A stretch of 64,000 nucleotides of DNA from assembly GCF_014196745.1 (NCBI RefSeq), contig NZ_JACIEH010000002.1, positions 744,383-808,382 of the forward strand, written 5' to 3'. The notes below the pieces were generated by a model that did not search any database, had not been told where the DNA came from, and worked only from the letters and a program-made list of their open reading frames with translations. Below are positions 35,206 through 44,188 of the stretch, in pieces. This stretch comes from Sphingomonas kyeonggiensis (GTDB lineage: Bacteria > Pseudomonadota > Alphaproteobacteria > Sphingomonadales > Sphingomonadaceae). The stretch's first letter is position 1; the number at the start of each line of letters is the position of its first letter. The translations under genes and the position numbers were made by a program.

Positions 35206-37206
35206 TCAGCGAACGCCCAATATGGTCCGCTTCAGATCGGCATAGATCAGGTCGTTGCCCAGGCCGCTCGGATGGTCGCCGTCGAAGAACAGTGGCCGCC
35301 CGCCGGGCAGCGCCTCGCAGGTCTGGCCGGGGCAGAAGATCGGCAGCGGGTCCCACAGGATCGTCGGCTTCTCGCTGGCGACCAGCGCGCTCATCGCGCG
35401 CATCACGTGGCGGCGACGCTCGAGCATCGTCTCGCGCCCGATCGTCAGGCCGTGGCAGGCCGGATTGGTGCGGTTGAACCAGTCGGCGCAGCGGAAGGTC
35501 GGGCTGGGAAAGGTCGGCTTGGGCGCCTCGAGCACCAGCCGCGCGCCGCCGGCGGCAAGCTGCTGGGTGATCCCCTGCGCCTCGGCGAGCGCGGCGTCGG
35601 ACACCGTGTCCGCACGGGCACCGACCAGGTCGCGGTCATTCTCGAACTGGTTGGCCAGGCGGGTGACGCGCAGCCCGGGCAGGAACACGACATCGCCCGG
35701 CTTCGAGCGGGCGGCGATGTCCTTCTCCACCCCCTGGTACCAGCCCGCGCATTTCGGGCGGGAGGCATGGGTCTGGATCAGCTTGAGATAGGGGCAACCC
35801 GGCTTGAAATAGAGGCGCACGCTCGCGCCTGTCTCGGCGGCCAGCCGGCGCAGCGCCGGGGTATAGGCCAGGCCGTGCGAGTCCGCCGGCACGAACAGGG
35901 TGAAGCCTTCCGGCCGCGCGCAACGCGGGGTCCACAGCGCGACCTTGCCGCCCGCCACCCATTCCTCGCCATCGATCGGCACGCAGCCGGTCAGGTCGAG
36001 GGGGAGCGGCCGGCCGGGCTCGGCGTACCAGGCGAAGCGGTCGCGGGTGACGCTCAGCGTGATGCGGTTGTGCGCCGCGATCAGCAGCTGCCCGCCCAGC
36101 ATCGCGACCAGCACCCCGGCCAGCGCGACCGCGACGACCCGTCCGCGCGGCCAGCCGGCGAGCAGGCGGCTGGCGCGCGGCGGCTTCTCGACGAGGAAAT
36201 AGGAGAAGATCGCCAGGGCGACGGCGATGACCAGGGCGGCAAGCTGGAGCTTCAGCGCGTGCAGCCCGACGGTCCAGCGGAACAGCACGAACACCGGCCA
36301 GTGCCAGAGATAGAGCGAGTAGGAGAGCAGTCCCACCGCGACCATCGGCCGGCTGCCCAGCGCGCGCGGTGCGGTGCCGCCCAGGATCGCCATGATCACC
36401 AGCGCGGTGCCCGCCACGGGCAACAGAGCGCCGGGGAAGGGGAAGAGCGGTCCTTCGGGAAGTGCGAAGCCGGCGGCCACAAGCAGCGCGCCCAGCGGCG
36501 CCAGCCAGTTTTTGCCCGCCGCCCAGGGCTGCCAGCGCTCGCGGGTGAGGCAGAGCAGCATACCGGTGCCCAGCTCCCAGAAGCGGGGGAAGATCAGGTA
36601 GAAGGCGAACTTGGTCGCGAACAGGCCGAGCACTGCGCAGAGCAGCAGCGAAAGCCCGGAGAGGATCGCCACCAGCCGCACCGCCCTGGCGCCCGATTGC
36701 AGCTTGTGGTGCCACCAGAGGAGGAAGGGGAAGAACAGGTAGAATTGCTCCTCCACCCCCAGCGACCAGCTGTGGGTGAAGGGGTTGTAGGCAGCCTGGG
36801 GGCCGAAATAGCTGTCGGTATCCGTCGCCAGCACCACGTTGCTGAGGCCGAGAAAGGCGAAGCGGCCGACCTGGGGCAGGCTGTTGCTCAACCAGGAATC
36901 GGGGATGAACAGCTGTGTGGCGAGCAGGGTGACGAGCAGCATCGCCACCAGTGCCGGCATGATCCGCATCAGGCGGCGGGCATAGAAATAGCCGGCAAGC
37001 TGTCCCAGGCTGGCGAACTCGCGGCCCATCAGCGATCCGGTCACGACGAAGCCGGAGATCACGAAGAAGACGTCCACCCCGGTGAAGCCACCGGGCAGCG
37101 TCCGGGGCCAAAGGTGGAAGAGGATGACCGAAGTGACGGCAATGGCGCGCAGCCCGTCAATCGCCGGAATGTAACCGGAGCCCTGCCCCGCTCGCTCGCC
37201 CGCCAC
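35206..37206 (-). CDS. OafA-like acyltransferase with SGNH domain
   Basis: 666 residues from a GTG preceded by GGGGAG. The N-terminal acyltransferase-3 domain has about ten membrane helices; 'DGLRAIAVTSVILFHLWP' includes the conserved histidine, and 'FFVISGF' and 'HSWSLGVEEQFYLFFP' are family hallmarks. A periplasmic SGNH hydrolase-type domain begins after about 430, with 'ADSHG' in place of GDS and a late 'DGDHPSGLG' (DxxH) motif. This two-domain form O-acetylates surface polysaccharides, for example lipopolysaccharide O-antigen or exopolysaccharide. It is divergent from the paralog B gene. Confidence 0.9.
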   Translation of the reverse strand: MAGERAGQGSGYIPAIDGLRAIAVTSVILFHLWPRTLPGGFTGVDVFFVISGFVVTGSLMGREFASLGQLAGYFYARRLMRIMPALVAMLLVTLLATQLFIPDSWLSNSLPQVGRFAFLGLSNVVLATDTDSYFGPQAAYNPFTHSWSLGVEEQFYLFFPFLLWWHHKLQSGARAVRLVAILSGLSLLLCAVLGLFATKFAFYLIFPRFWELGTGMLLCLTRERWQPWAAGKNWLAPLGALLVAAGFALPEGPLFPFPGALLPVAGTALVIMAILGGTAPRALGSRPMVAVGLLSYSLYLWHWPVFVLFRWTVGLHALKLQLAALVIAVALAIFSYFLVEKPPRASRLLAGWPRGRVVAVALAGVLVAMLGGQLLIAAHNRITLSVTRDRFAWYAEPGRPLPLDLTGCVPIDGEEWVAGGKVALWTPRCARPEGFTLFVPADSHGLAYTPALRRLAAETGASVRLYFKPGCPYLKLIQTHASRPKCAGWYQGVEKDIAARSKPGDVVFLPGLRVTRLANQFENDRDLVGARADTVSDAALAEAQGITQQLAAGGARLVLEAPKPTFPSPTFRCADWFNRTNPACHGLTIGRETMLERRRHVMRAMSALVASEKPTILWDPLPIFCPGQTCEALPGGRPLFFDGDHPSGLGNDLIYADLKRTILGVR

Positions 37207-37331
37207 CAAAATCTCCCCAGTGTTTCGCCGCTGTAAGGGACGGAGACGGCAGGGACAATCCGCCCTCGACATGCGGCGAACGGCGCGCAATGTGCAGCCA
37301 TTGTTCAGCTTCGAAGCGTCAGGAAAAGGCC

Positions 37332-38486
37332 GTGAACGCAGGGAGGCTCAGGACTGGTTGGCTGTGTGGCCTGGCCGCGGCGATGCTCGCTGCGCCGCTG
37401 GCCCGCGCCCAGGATGCGCCGACGTCGAGTCCGAGCCCCGTGGTAGTGCCCTCGCAGCGCCCGCAGACGCTGCCGGGGGTGATCCCCGAGCGCTTCAACC
37501 TCGCGCCGTCGCCGACTCCGACGGCCACGCCGCTGCCGCCGCCAACCCCGCTCCCGACTGCACGGGCGACCCCGGCGGCGCAGCGTCCGGTGCCGGCGGC
37601 GCGGCCTGTCCAGACGCCGCGCGGTGCCGCGCCGGTCGTGGCCACCCCGACGCCTTCGGCTTCCCCGACTGCTGCTCCGGTCGCCACGCCGGCTCCAGCG
37701 CCGGTCACGACTGTACCTCGGCCCGTCGCGCCCGCTGAGCCCGCCGGCGAGCCGGCGTCGTCCGTGCCGCCCTGGCTCTGGGCCGCGGCGGGGGCGGGCG
37801 GCACTGCGTTGCTCGGGCTGGCCGGCTGGCTGCTGCTTCGCAGGCGGCGCCGTGAGGACGATGCGGAGGAGCGCTTCGAGAGCGTGCCCGTCGAGGCCGT
37901 GCCTCCGCCGCCTCCGATCCAGCCACCGCCCGGCCTGACGTCCGCGGTGGCCCCGGCTCCGGAGCCCGTAAAGCCCATCGTACAAGCCGGCGAGCCCTTC
38001 GAACTGGCGCTCCACCCGCGTCGCATTGCCTTTGGCGAGGAAGACGTGCTGCTCGAGTTCGAGCTGCTGATCGGCAACCTCTCGGGTGCCTCGGCGGACA
38101 ATATCCGCGTCGCCTTTGCGGCGATGAGCGCGCATGCCCAGCAGGATGCGGTGATCGCCGGCTTCCATGGCGGGCCGCCGGGCGAGCCGGGCGGGGCGCC
38201 CTTCGACCTGCCGGCGGGCGGAGGCGGGCGGATGCCCGTGCGCCTGGCGATCCCGCGCAGCGGGGTGAACGTGGTGCAGGTCTCCGGGCGCCCGATGTTC
38301 GTCCCGATCGTGCTGATCGACCTGCGCTGGCGTGGCGGGCTCAGCATCCGCCGGTTCGGCGCGGACTTCATGCTGGGCACGGCGGGACAGGGCGACAAGC
38401 TGGGCCCGATCTGGCTCGACCGACCGGCACCGAGCAGCACGCTGGCCGCGCACCGCTATCACGCCAAGGCCGCGGTTGCCGCCTAG
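37332..38486 (+). CDS. Proline-rich membrane-anchored protein, paralog B
   Basis: 384 residues, GTG start after AGGAAAAGG. Layout: signal peptide (to about 26, APLARAQ), a Pro/Ala/Thr-rich region with 'PTPTATPLPPPTPLPTA', one membrane helix (WLWAAAGAGGTALLGLAGWLLL), a basic stop (RRRRRE), a Pro-rich linker, then a beta domain with 'FELALHPRRIAFGEEDVLLEFELLIGN' (in part) and 'GRMPVRLAIPRSGVNVV'. This repeats the architecture and the ELxxGNxxxxxAxN signature of paralog A at 28385. Function unknown; the membrane topology places the beta domain on the cytoplasmic side if the basic stop follows the usual rule. Confidence 0.7.
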   Translation: MNAGRLRTGWLCGLAAAMLAAPLARAQDAPTSSPSPVVVPSQRPQTLPGVIPERFNLAPSPTPTATPLPPPTPLPTARATPAAQRPVPAARPVQTPRGAAPVVATPTPSASPTAAPVATPAPAPVTTVPRPVAPAEPAGEPASSVPPWLWAAAGAGGTALLGLAGWLLLRRRRREDDAEERFESVPVEAVPPPPPIQPPPGLTSAVAPAPEPVKPIVQAGEPFELALHPRRIAFGEEDVLLEFELLIGNLSGASADNIRVAFAAMSAHAQQDAVIAGFHGGPPGEPGGAPFDLPAGGGGRMPVRLAIPRSGVNVVQVSGRPMFVPIVLIDLRWRGGLSIRRFGADFMLGTAGQGDKLGPIWLDRPAPSSTLAAHRYHAKAAVAA

Positions 38487-38489
38487 GCA

Positions 38490-38548
38490 TATCGAAATTC
38501 GATAAATATATTGCCGTTTATCGCAAATAGCCTTATCGAATTTCGATA
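38490..38548. promoter_or_regulatory. Paired palindromic operators upstream of DUF2975/XRE operon
   Basis: TATCGAAATTCGATA (38490-38504) and its exact reverse complement TATCGAATTTCGATA (38534-38548) lie 44 bases apart centre to centre, about four helical turns, with a half-site (TTTATCGC) between. The right copy ends at the ribosome site of the DUF2975 gene. Inference: binding sites for the HTH protein encoded at 39080, giving autoregulation. Confidence 0.65.
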
Positions 38549-38560
38549 AGGAGGCGGAAC

Positions 38561-39076
38561 ATGCGCGACTCGATGATCGGCGGAACGCGGTTGCTGGTCC
38601 AGGCACTGAAGCTGCTGAACCTGCTCGTCGGCATCGGCTTCGGCATCACGCTGCTGGTCAGCTTCTGGGAGCACGGCCCGCTGGTGGCGCAGCTGGTCCT
38701 CAAATATGGCGCGGCGCATGCGGGCCCGATCCTGACCGGCATGCGGGTTATGCTCGCCGCCGGTATCCTCGCCGTCGGAGTCGCCTATGTCTTCCTGCGC
38801 CTGCTCGCCGAGATCCTCGCGACCGTGGCCGCCGGCGACCCCTTCATTGCCGAGAATGGCGTGCGGCTGCGGCGCATGGGCTTCGCGCTGCTCATCTACC
38901 AGCTCGGCGACCTCGCGCTCGGCGTGATCGACCACTGGCTCGACCTGCTCGGGGCGGACACCGTGCCCTGGTTCCCGTCGCTGGGCGGCTGGCTGGTCGT
39001 GCTGCTGCTCTTCGTGCTCGCCCGCGTCTTCGCGGTCGGTGCCGCGATGCGCGACGATCTCGAAGGGACGGTCTGA
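38561..39076 (+). CDS. DUF2975 membrane protein
   Basis: 171 residues with AAGGAGG upstream. Four membrane helices (about 12-34, 60-82, 110-130 and 140-160) and the segment 'AAGDPFIAENGVRLRRMGFALL' (in part) identify DUF2975. In Bacillus and many others this family sits next to a short XRE/Cro-like regulator, as here. The pair may act as a membrane sensor with a small DNA-binding protein; the signal is unknown. Confidence 0.85.
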   Translation: MRDSMIGGTRLLVQALKLLNLLVGIGFGITLLVSFWEHGPLVAQLVLKYGAAHAGPILTGMRVMLAAGILAVGVAYVFLRLLAEILATVAAGDPFIAENGVRLRRMGFALLIYQLGDLALGVIDHWLDLLGADTVPWFPSLGGWLVVLLLFVLARVFAVGAAMRDDLEGTV

Positions 39077-39079
39077 GCG

Positions 39080-39310
39080 ATGCCGCTGCTCGTCCGCCTC
39101 GATGACCAGCTGCATGCCCGGCGCATGACGCTGACCGAGCTTTCCGATGCGGTGGGCATCACGCTCGCCAACCTCTCGATCCTCAAGACCGGCAAGGCCA
39201 AGGCGATCCGCTTCTCGACGCTCGAGGCGATCTGCCGGGTGCTCGAATGCCAGCCGGGCGACATCCTCGCCTATGACCCCGAGGGGGAGGCGCAAGACCC
39301 CGCGCCCTGA
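39080..39310 (+). CDS. Small XRE-family transcriptional regulator (YozG-like)
   Basis: 76 residues; starts 3 bases after the DUF2975 stop, so certainly the same operon. A helix-turn-helix spans about 8-62 (TLTELSDAVGITLANLSILKTGKAKAIRF in part; then STLEAICRVLECQPGDIL), the Cro/C1 form of the YozG type. The likely targets are the inverted sites at 38490-38548. Confidence 0.88.
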   Translation: MPLLVRLDDQLHARRMTLTELSDAVGITLANLSILKTGKAKAIRFSTLEAICRVLECQPGDILAYDPEGEAQDPAP

Positions 39311-39340
39311 CGATCCGGGCGCCGACGAAGGAGTGACAGG

Positions 39341-40126
39341 ATGACGACATTGGTGGACGCCGGCGCACGCGCGCCCGGCGAACGGCTCGACGCGCGCCCG
39401 GCACGGAGCCCCCTGTATCGGTTCGCCGGACTGTGCCTCGACCTGTACCGCCGCGGCGGACGCGCATTGTGGATCGCCACGCCCCTGGCGGCGCTGGTGG
39501 TGGTGCCGGAGTTCCTCCAGCACATCGTCGAGATCAAGATCGGCATGTTCGCGTCCACCGAGGCGTTCCGCGCCCATGCCCTGGATCCGCTGCGCATGGG
39601 CTTCGGCGTGGCCAAGGTTGCCGGGCTGGTGCTGGCGATGCTGGCGATCGCGCGCTTCTGGTGGACCGGCTCGATCGGCGCCGCCCTTCGCATGCCGCCA
39701 CGGGCATTGCTGCGAACCGCATTCGCCGTCGCCCTGGTGTTCGCGCTGGAACTACCGTTCGACCTGCTGCGCCGGGTCGTGCCGGCCGGCCCCGGCATGG
39801 CGCTCGCGGTGGCGGCATTCCTGATCCAGGCCTTCGCGTTCGTCTATCTGGTTGCCGCCCTGCTCGACGACCGGACGATGACGCTGCGCCGCACGCCCGC
39901 CCAGTGGCGGGCCGCCCTGCTGATGATGGTCCTGCTCGTGCTCGCCTATGGCCCGTGCTTCGCGCTCCACATGGCGACGCACAAGCTGGCGCTCGGCCTG
40001 CCGGAGCTGGCGGTCTGGGCGATCATGACCTTCGACGCGCTCGTCGTCGGCCTGCTCGCCGCGCTCGCCGGCACGGCGCTGGCGCTCGGCTATGCGGCGG
40101 GCACGGGGCAGCGGCTCGCGCGCTGA
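39341..40126 (+). CDS. Hypothetical multi-pass membrane protein
   Basis: 261 residues with AGGAG upstream. Six membrane helices are visible. The arrangement WIATPLAALVVVPEFLQHIVEIKIGMF, then 'LALVFALELPFDLL'-type helices, and a final 'FDALVVGLLAALAGTALALGY' (in part) is that of uncharacterised membrane proteins. No enzymatic motif. It follows the regulator after 30 bases and is probably part of that operon. Not recognised as any transporter family. Confidence 0.65.
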   Translation: MTTLVDAGARAPGERLDARPARSPLYRFAGLCLDLYRRGGRALWIATPLAALVVVPEFLQHIVEIKIGMFASTEAFRAHALDPLRMGFGVAKVAGLVLAMLAIARFWWTGSIGAALRMPPRALLRTAFAVALVFALELPFDLLRRVVPAGPGMALAVAAFLIQAFAFVYLVAALLDDRTMTLRRTPAQWRAALLMMVLLVLAYGPCFALHMATHKLALGLPELAVWAIMTFDALVVGLLAALAGTALALGYAAGTGQRLAR

Positions 40127-40130
40127 ACGG

Positions 40131-40166
40131 CCAAAAGAAAAGGGCGGCCCGTTGCCGGACCGCCCT
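40131..40166 (-). terminator. Rho-independent terminator of rplJL
   Basis: Bases 40141-40151 pair with 40156-40166 (one mismatch) around TTGC; on the minus strand TTTTCTTTTGG follows. It separates rplL from the rpoB block. Confidence 0.88.
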
Positions 40167-40201
40167 GATCTGTTTCGCTGAGTAGCGAGAAGCTAAGAAG
40201 C

Positions 40202-40579
40202 TTACTTGACCTCGACGGTCGCGCCAGCTTCCTCGAGCTGCTTCTTGATCTTCTCGGCCTCGTCCTTGTTGACGCCTTCCTTGACAGCCTTCGGAGCCGA
40301 CTCGACGAGAGTCTTGGCTTCGGTCAGGCCCAGGCCGGTGATGGCGCGGACTTCCTTGATGACGTTGATCTTCTTGCCACCGTCGCCGGTGAGGATCACG
40401 TCGAACTCGGTCTTCTCTTCGACAGCCGGGCCGGCGCCAGCGCCACCAGCCGGAGCTGCAACGGCGACGGCAGCGGCGGCCGAGACGCCCCACTTCTCTT
40501 CGAGAAGCTTCGAGAGCTCAGCGGCCTCGAGGACGGTCAGTTCCGAAAGCTGGTCAACAAGCGCGTTAAGGTCAGCCAT
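40202..40579 (-). CDS. rplL: 50S ribosomal protein L7/L12
   Basis: 125 residues from [20 protein letters not shown] (in part). N-terminal dimerisation helices, an Ala/Gly-rich hinge ([14 protein letters not shown]) and the C-terminal domain with '[23 protein letters not shown]' (in part) and '[11 protein letters not shown]' are standard. It forms the flexible stalk that recruits translation factors. It follows rplJ after 53 bases and ends at a terminator instead of leading into rpoB. Confidence 0.99.
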   Translation of the reverse strand: MADLNALVDQLSELTVLEAAELSKLLEEKWGVSAAAAVAVAAPAGGAGAGPAVEEKTEFDVILTGDGGKKINVIKEVRAITGLGLTEAKTLVESAPKAVKEGVNKDEAEKIKKQLEEAGATVEVK

Positions 40580-40632
40580 GATAAACTCCAATCAATTCAG
40601 ATGTTTAGGGATAAATAAACTGCAAGATCCGC

Positions 40633-41148
40633 TTACGCGGCGTCCTTGTCCGCATAGGCGGCGAAGACGCGCGCGAGCTGCGCTGCCGGAGCCTGGGTAA
40701 TCGTCGCCAGCTTGGTAGCCGGTGCAACGATGAGGCCCACGAGCTTGCCACGCAGTTCGTCCAGCGACGGCAGCGAGGCGAGCGCCTTGATGCCTTCCTG
40801 GTCGAGCACCTGCGTGCCCATTGCGCCGCCGACGATCTCGAGCTTGTCGTTCGTCTTGGCGAACTCGACCGCCACCTTGGCCGCAGCCACGGGGTCGATC
40901 GAGGTGGCGAGCGCCGTCGGACCCGTAAGCAGGTCGGCGATCGCCGCGTAATCGGTGCCGTCGGCAGCGATCTTGGCAAGCTTGTTCTTCGAGACCTTGT
41001 AGCTCGCGCCGGCCTCACGCATCTTGTTCCGGAGGTCCGTCGACTGCTTGACGGTCATCCCGAGGTTGCGGGTGACAACCACCACGCCAACCTCGCCAAA
41101 GGTGCGGTTCAGCTCGGCAACGGCATCAGCCTTCTGGGAACGATCCAT
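40633..41148 (-). CDS. rplJ: 50S ribosomal protein L10
   Basis: 171 residues starting [13 protein letters not shown] with CGAGGAG upstream. It anchors L7/L12 dimers on the ribosome through its C-terminal helix ([22 protein letters not shown], in part). A leader of about 215 bases with several hairpins precedes it, where L10 autoregulation would act. Confidence 0.98.
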   Translation of the reverse strand: MDRSQKADAVAELNRTFGEVGVVVVTRNLGMTVKQSTDLRNKMREAGASYKVSKNKLAKIAADGTDYAAIADLLTGPTALATSIDPVAAAKVAVEFAKTNDKLEIVGGAMGTQVLDQEGIKALASLPSLDELRGKLVGLIVAPATKLATITQAPAAQLARVFAAYADKDAA

Positions 41149-41365
41149 GCCGGTCTCCTCGTTATGAGCATCTCCCTTTCGGGAAGCGCCCGGTTACAAA
41201 ATGTCCGAGGGGAAGGATCGTCCTGCCCGGTTATCCCTGGGCATGACCCGAACGCTCCGCTTGGCGGAACGCCGGTGAAAATCTGTCCCCGTCTAGGCAA
41301 GAGATTAAGCGGGGCAAATTCCCCGCACTTGCTGTCTCGGACGGTCTCCTCCCGAAGGAGGAAGG
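41149..41365 (-). promoter_or_regulatory. Structured rplJL leader (L10-leader-like)
   Basis: Within the 406-base gap between rplJ and the divergent TonB receptor, the minus-strand transcript would fold several hairpins, including a TCCTCC-TTCG-GGAGGA stem (41347-41362) and GCGGGG/CCCCGC (41309-41325). Position and length fit the leader where L10(L12)4 binds and represses rplJL. The family assignment is by position, not by a covariance match. The remaining part of the gap (41398-41554) holds only receptor upstream sequence with a short CACA-TT-TGTG palindrome. Confidence 0.45.
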
Positions 41366-41369
41366 CGCG

Positions 41370-41397
41370 CCAATAGCGATATTCGTGGATAAGTCAA
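41370..41397 (-). promoter_or_regulatory. Promoter of rplJL
   Basis: On the minus strand TTGACT (41392-41397), 16 bases, then TATTGG (41370-41375). It places transcription start near 41363, just before the leader hairpins. Confidence 0.5.
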
Positions 41398-41554
41398 TCG
41401 TCGCGCGGGTAAGACAGGGGCTGGCGCTCCGCGATTGTCTTCAAGGTTTCACATTTGTGTCCCGTAGATTTCGCGCAAGCACAACAGCATTGCCACAAGC
41501 GCCTCCTAGGGCCCGTGCTGCGGCGCAACGAAGCCGCGATCCCAGGGGGAATGA

Positions 41555-44134
41555 ATGATCGTTCGTCACGCGCTTCGCGCAACCGTTTGCGCTGCAGTTC
41601 TCGCCACCGCCATGTTGGCGACTCCGGCACTTGCCCAGGACCAGACCCAGGCCGCGCCTGCCGCCGATGAAGGCGCCCCGGAAAATGCCGGCGACGGCAC
41701 GATCCTGGTCACCGCGAAGCAGACCCGCTCGGCCACCGCGATCCCGGCGAGCGAGATCCAGAAGATCCTGCCGGGCGTCTCGCCGCTCAAGGCGATCCAG
41801 ACCCTGCCCGGCGTGCTCTATGTGACGGCCGATCCCTGGGGCAACAACGAGCAGAACGCCCAGATCTTCATCCATGGCTTCGCCGGCAACCAGCTCGGCT
41901 ACACGATGGACGGCATTCCGCTCGGCGACCAGAGCTACGGCAACTACAACGGCCTGTCGCCGCAGCGCGCGGTGATCTCGGAGAACGTCGCCCGCGTCGT
42001 CGTGTCGGCCGGCGCCGGCGATCTCGCCACGCCGTCGAACAGCAACTTGGGCGGCACGATCGAGACCTATTCGTCCGATCCCACCCCGGCGTTCGGCCTG
42101 ACCGCCAACCAGACGATCGGCAGCTACAACACCTCGCGCACCTTCCTGCGCGTCGACACCGGCAATTTCGGCGGCGATGGCAGCACCAATGCCGGCTATC
42201 TCTCGGTCGCGCGCCAGAAGGCCAAGGCCTGGGACTTCAACGGCTGGCAGGGCGGCTGGCAGGCCAATGCCAAGTTCGTCCATGACGATTCGGTCGGCAA
42301 GCTGACGCTGTACTTCGACTATAACGACATGACGCAGCCGAACGAGGACGCGACCGTCTTCTTCAAGCCGACCCCGCCCGCCACGGCCAGCGCGGTGCAG
42401 CTCTACACGCCGTACACCAAGCCGTTCTTCTATTCGGACTTCGCCGGCTATCGCAGCTATATCAACGCGCTGGGCAATTCGCCCGCGGCGCAGGGCGGCA
42501 ACTACCGCAACTATTATTCGGATGCGCAGCGCACCGACTATCTCACCTATGCGCGCTATGACGCGAAGATCGCCGACAATGTCACGCTGTCGAACACGAT
42601 CTACTTCCATCACAATGACGGCGCCGGCGTCGTCGCTGGCCCGCTCGGCCAGTCGATCACGACCGCACAGCCCTATCTCGATCCGAACTATGCCAGCCTG
42701 CCGACCAATTGCCGCTTCGGCGCCAATGGCAATGGCGTGCGTCCGACTGCCTGCACCGGGCTGACCGACGCCCAGGCAGCGGCGGCCGGTGCGGCGCTGG
42801 TCGCGGCGACCGGCGGCTCGGGGCTGATCACCCGCACCACCGAATATCGCATCGACCGCGGCGGCGCGATTGCCGCGCTCAACGTTGACCTTGGTGACCA
42901 CAAGATCGAGCTGGGCGGCTGGTTCGAGCACAACAGCACGACCCAGTGGCGTCGCTGGTACGCCGTGCCGGTCGGCAATCCGCGCCTGAGCACCCCGTAC
43001 ATCCGCCCGCTCGAAGTGATGCAGCCGCTGTTCACCCAGTATCAGGGCGAGGCGCGGATCAACGAGCTGCAGCTCCATGTCCAGGACACCTGGCAGGTGT
43101 TCGAGCCGCTGCTCGTCCAGTTCGGGTTCAAGACCAGCGCGCAATGGGCCAATGGCTGGTTCCCGGTGCAGCCCAAGCTCGGCTCGCTCTCGGGCCTGAC
43201 CGGCAAGCTGCCCGAGGGCAAGATCAACACGCTCAAGTGGTTCCTGCCGGCGATCGGCGCGACCTATGACTTCAACGGCCATGAGCAGGCCTATTTCAAC
43301 GTCCAGAAGAACCTGCGCCAGTATCAGGCATATCTGGCCGGTGGCGGCGGTCCGTGGTTCACGGGCAGCCAGACCGCGTTCAACGCCTTCGCCAATGACG
43401 GCAAGCCGGAGAGCAGCTGGACCTATGAGGCCGGCCTGCGCACCCATCGCAGCTTCGGCGGCGGCATCGGGCTGGACGCGCAGATCAACTATTATCACGT
43501 CGACTTCAGCGATCGCCTGCTGGCGATCTCCACCAACCCGGGCGGCATTGCCGGCGGCCAGATCGCCGGCGGCACCTCGATCCTGGTGAACGTGGGCGAT
43601 GTGCGCACCAACGGCGTCGATGCGGCCTTCACCCTGCGCTTCGGCCGCGCCTTCTCCTTCTACAATGCCGCGTCCTACAATCTCTCCAAGTACCGGAGCG
43701 ACTATAGCTCGGCGGCGACCGGCATCGGCGCGGCGACCAACAGCTGCATCGGCGGCTATGTGGTCTCGGGCGGCGTGGTCCCGACCTGCGGCAAACAGCT
43801 GCCCGGCACGCCGAAGTGGATGAACAAGAGCGTCGCGACGCTCAACATCGGCCCGGTCGAGGCGCAGCTGGTCGGCGACTATGTCGGCAAGCGCTATGCG
43901 ACCTTCTCCAACGACGCCAGCGTCGGTTCGTACTTCCTCACCTCGCTCAGCGTCGGTGTGGACCTGCCGGCCGAGCGGCTGGGGATGAAGAAGGCGAAGC
44001 TCAGCCTGAACGTCACCAACCTCGGCGACATCAAGGGCGTGTCGACGCTCTCGGTGGGCTCGGCGACGAACAGCTACTCGGCCTATCCGATCCCGCCGCG
44101 CCAATGGTTCCTGACCTACGCCTCGCAGTTCTGA
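41555..44134 (+). CDS. TonB-dependent outer-membrane receptor
   Basis: 859 residues with AGGGGGA upstream. The signal peptide ends near PALAQ. A TonB-box-like 'TILVTAKQ' precedes the plug domain with 'QTLPGVLYVTADPWGNNEQNAQIFIHGF' (in part) and 'LGYTMDGIPLGDQSYG'; the barrel ends in a terminal aromatic (YASQF). No N-terminal STN signalling domain. The barrel is rich in Asn/Tyr loops. Substrate unknown; no enzyme gene is adjacent on the same strand. A terminator follows directly. Confidence 0.92.
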   Translation: MIVRHALRATVCAAVLATAMLATPALAQDQTQAAPAADEGAPENAGDGTILVTAKQTRSATAIPASEIQKILPGVSPLKAIQTLPGVLYVTADPWGNNEQNAQIFIHGFAGNQLGYTMDGIPLGDQSYGNYNGLSPQRAVISENVARVVVSAGAGDLATPSNSNLGGTIETYSSDPTPAFGLTANQTIGSYNTSRTFLRVDTGNFGGDGSTNAGYLSVARQKAKAWDFNGWQGGWQANAKFVHDDSVGKLTLYFDYNDMTQPNEDATVFFKPTPPATASAVQLYTPYTKPFFYSDFAGYRSYINALGNSPAAQGGNYRNYYSDAQRTDYLTYARYDAKIADNVTLSNTIYFHHNDGAGVVAGPLGQSITTAQPYLDPNYASLPTNCRFGANGNGVRPTACTGLTDAQAAAAGAALVAATGGSGLITRTTEYRIDRGGAIAALNVDLGDHKIELGGWFEHNSTTQWRRWYAVPVGNPRLSTPYIRPLEVMQPLFTQYQGEARINELQLHVQDTWQVFEPLLVQFGFKTSAQWANGWFPVQPKLGSLSGLTGKLPEGKINTLKWFLPAIGATYDFNGHEQAYFNVQKNLRQYQAYLAGGGGPWFTGSQTAFNAFANDGKPESSWTYEAGLRTHRSFGGGIGLDAQINYYHVDFSDRLLAISTNPGGIAGGQIAGGTSILVNVGDVRTNGVDAAFTLRFGRAFSFYNAASYNLSKYRSDYSSAATGIGAATNSCIGGYVVSGGVVPTCGKQLPGTPKWMNKSVATLNIGPVEAQLVGDYVGKRYATFSNDASVGSYFLTSLSVGVDLPAERLGMKKAKLSLNVTNLGDIKGVSTLSVGSATNSYSAYPIPPRQWFLTYASQF

Positions 44135-44153
44135 TCGGCGTTCGATGAAAGGG

Positions 44154-44188
44154 AAGGGGCCGGGGCATCGCCCCCGGCCCCTTTTCTA
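44154..44188 (+). terminator. Rho-independent terminator
   Basis: AAGGGGCCGGGG (44154-44165) pairs with 44172-44183, then TTTTCT. It overlaps the stop of the convergent 596-residue gene. Confidence 0.88.

Noticed and set aside
35272..37236. Plus-strand open frame over the acyltransferase
   Set aside because: Antisense of the acyltransferase; its protein is Gln/Gly/Arg/His-rich with no domain.
41149..41365. Metabolite riboswitch upstream of rplJ
   Set aside because: No conserved riboswitch core; the position fits an L10 autoregulatory leader better.
41441..44104. Minus-strand open frame over the TonB receptor
   Set aside because: Shadow of the receptor gene; repetitive Arg/Val/Gly/Ala composition, no signal or domain.
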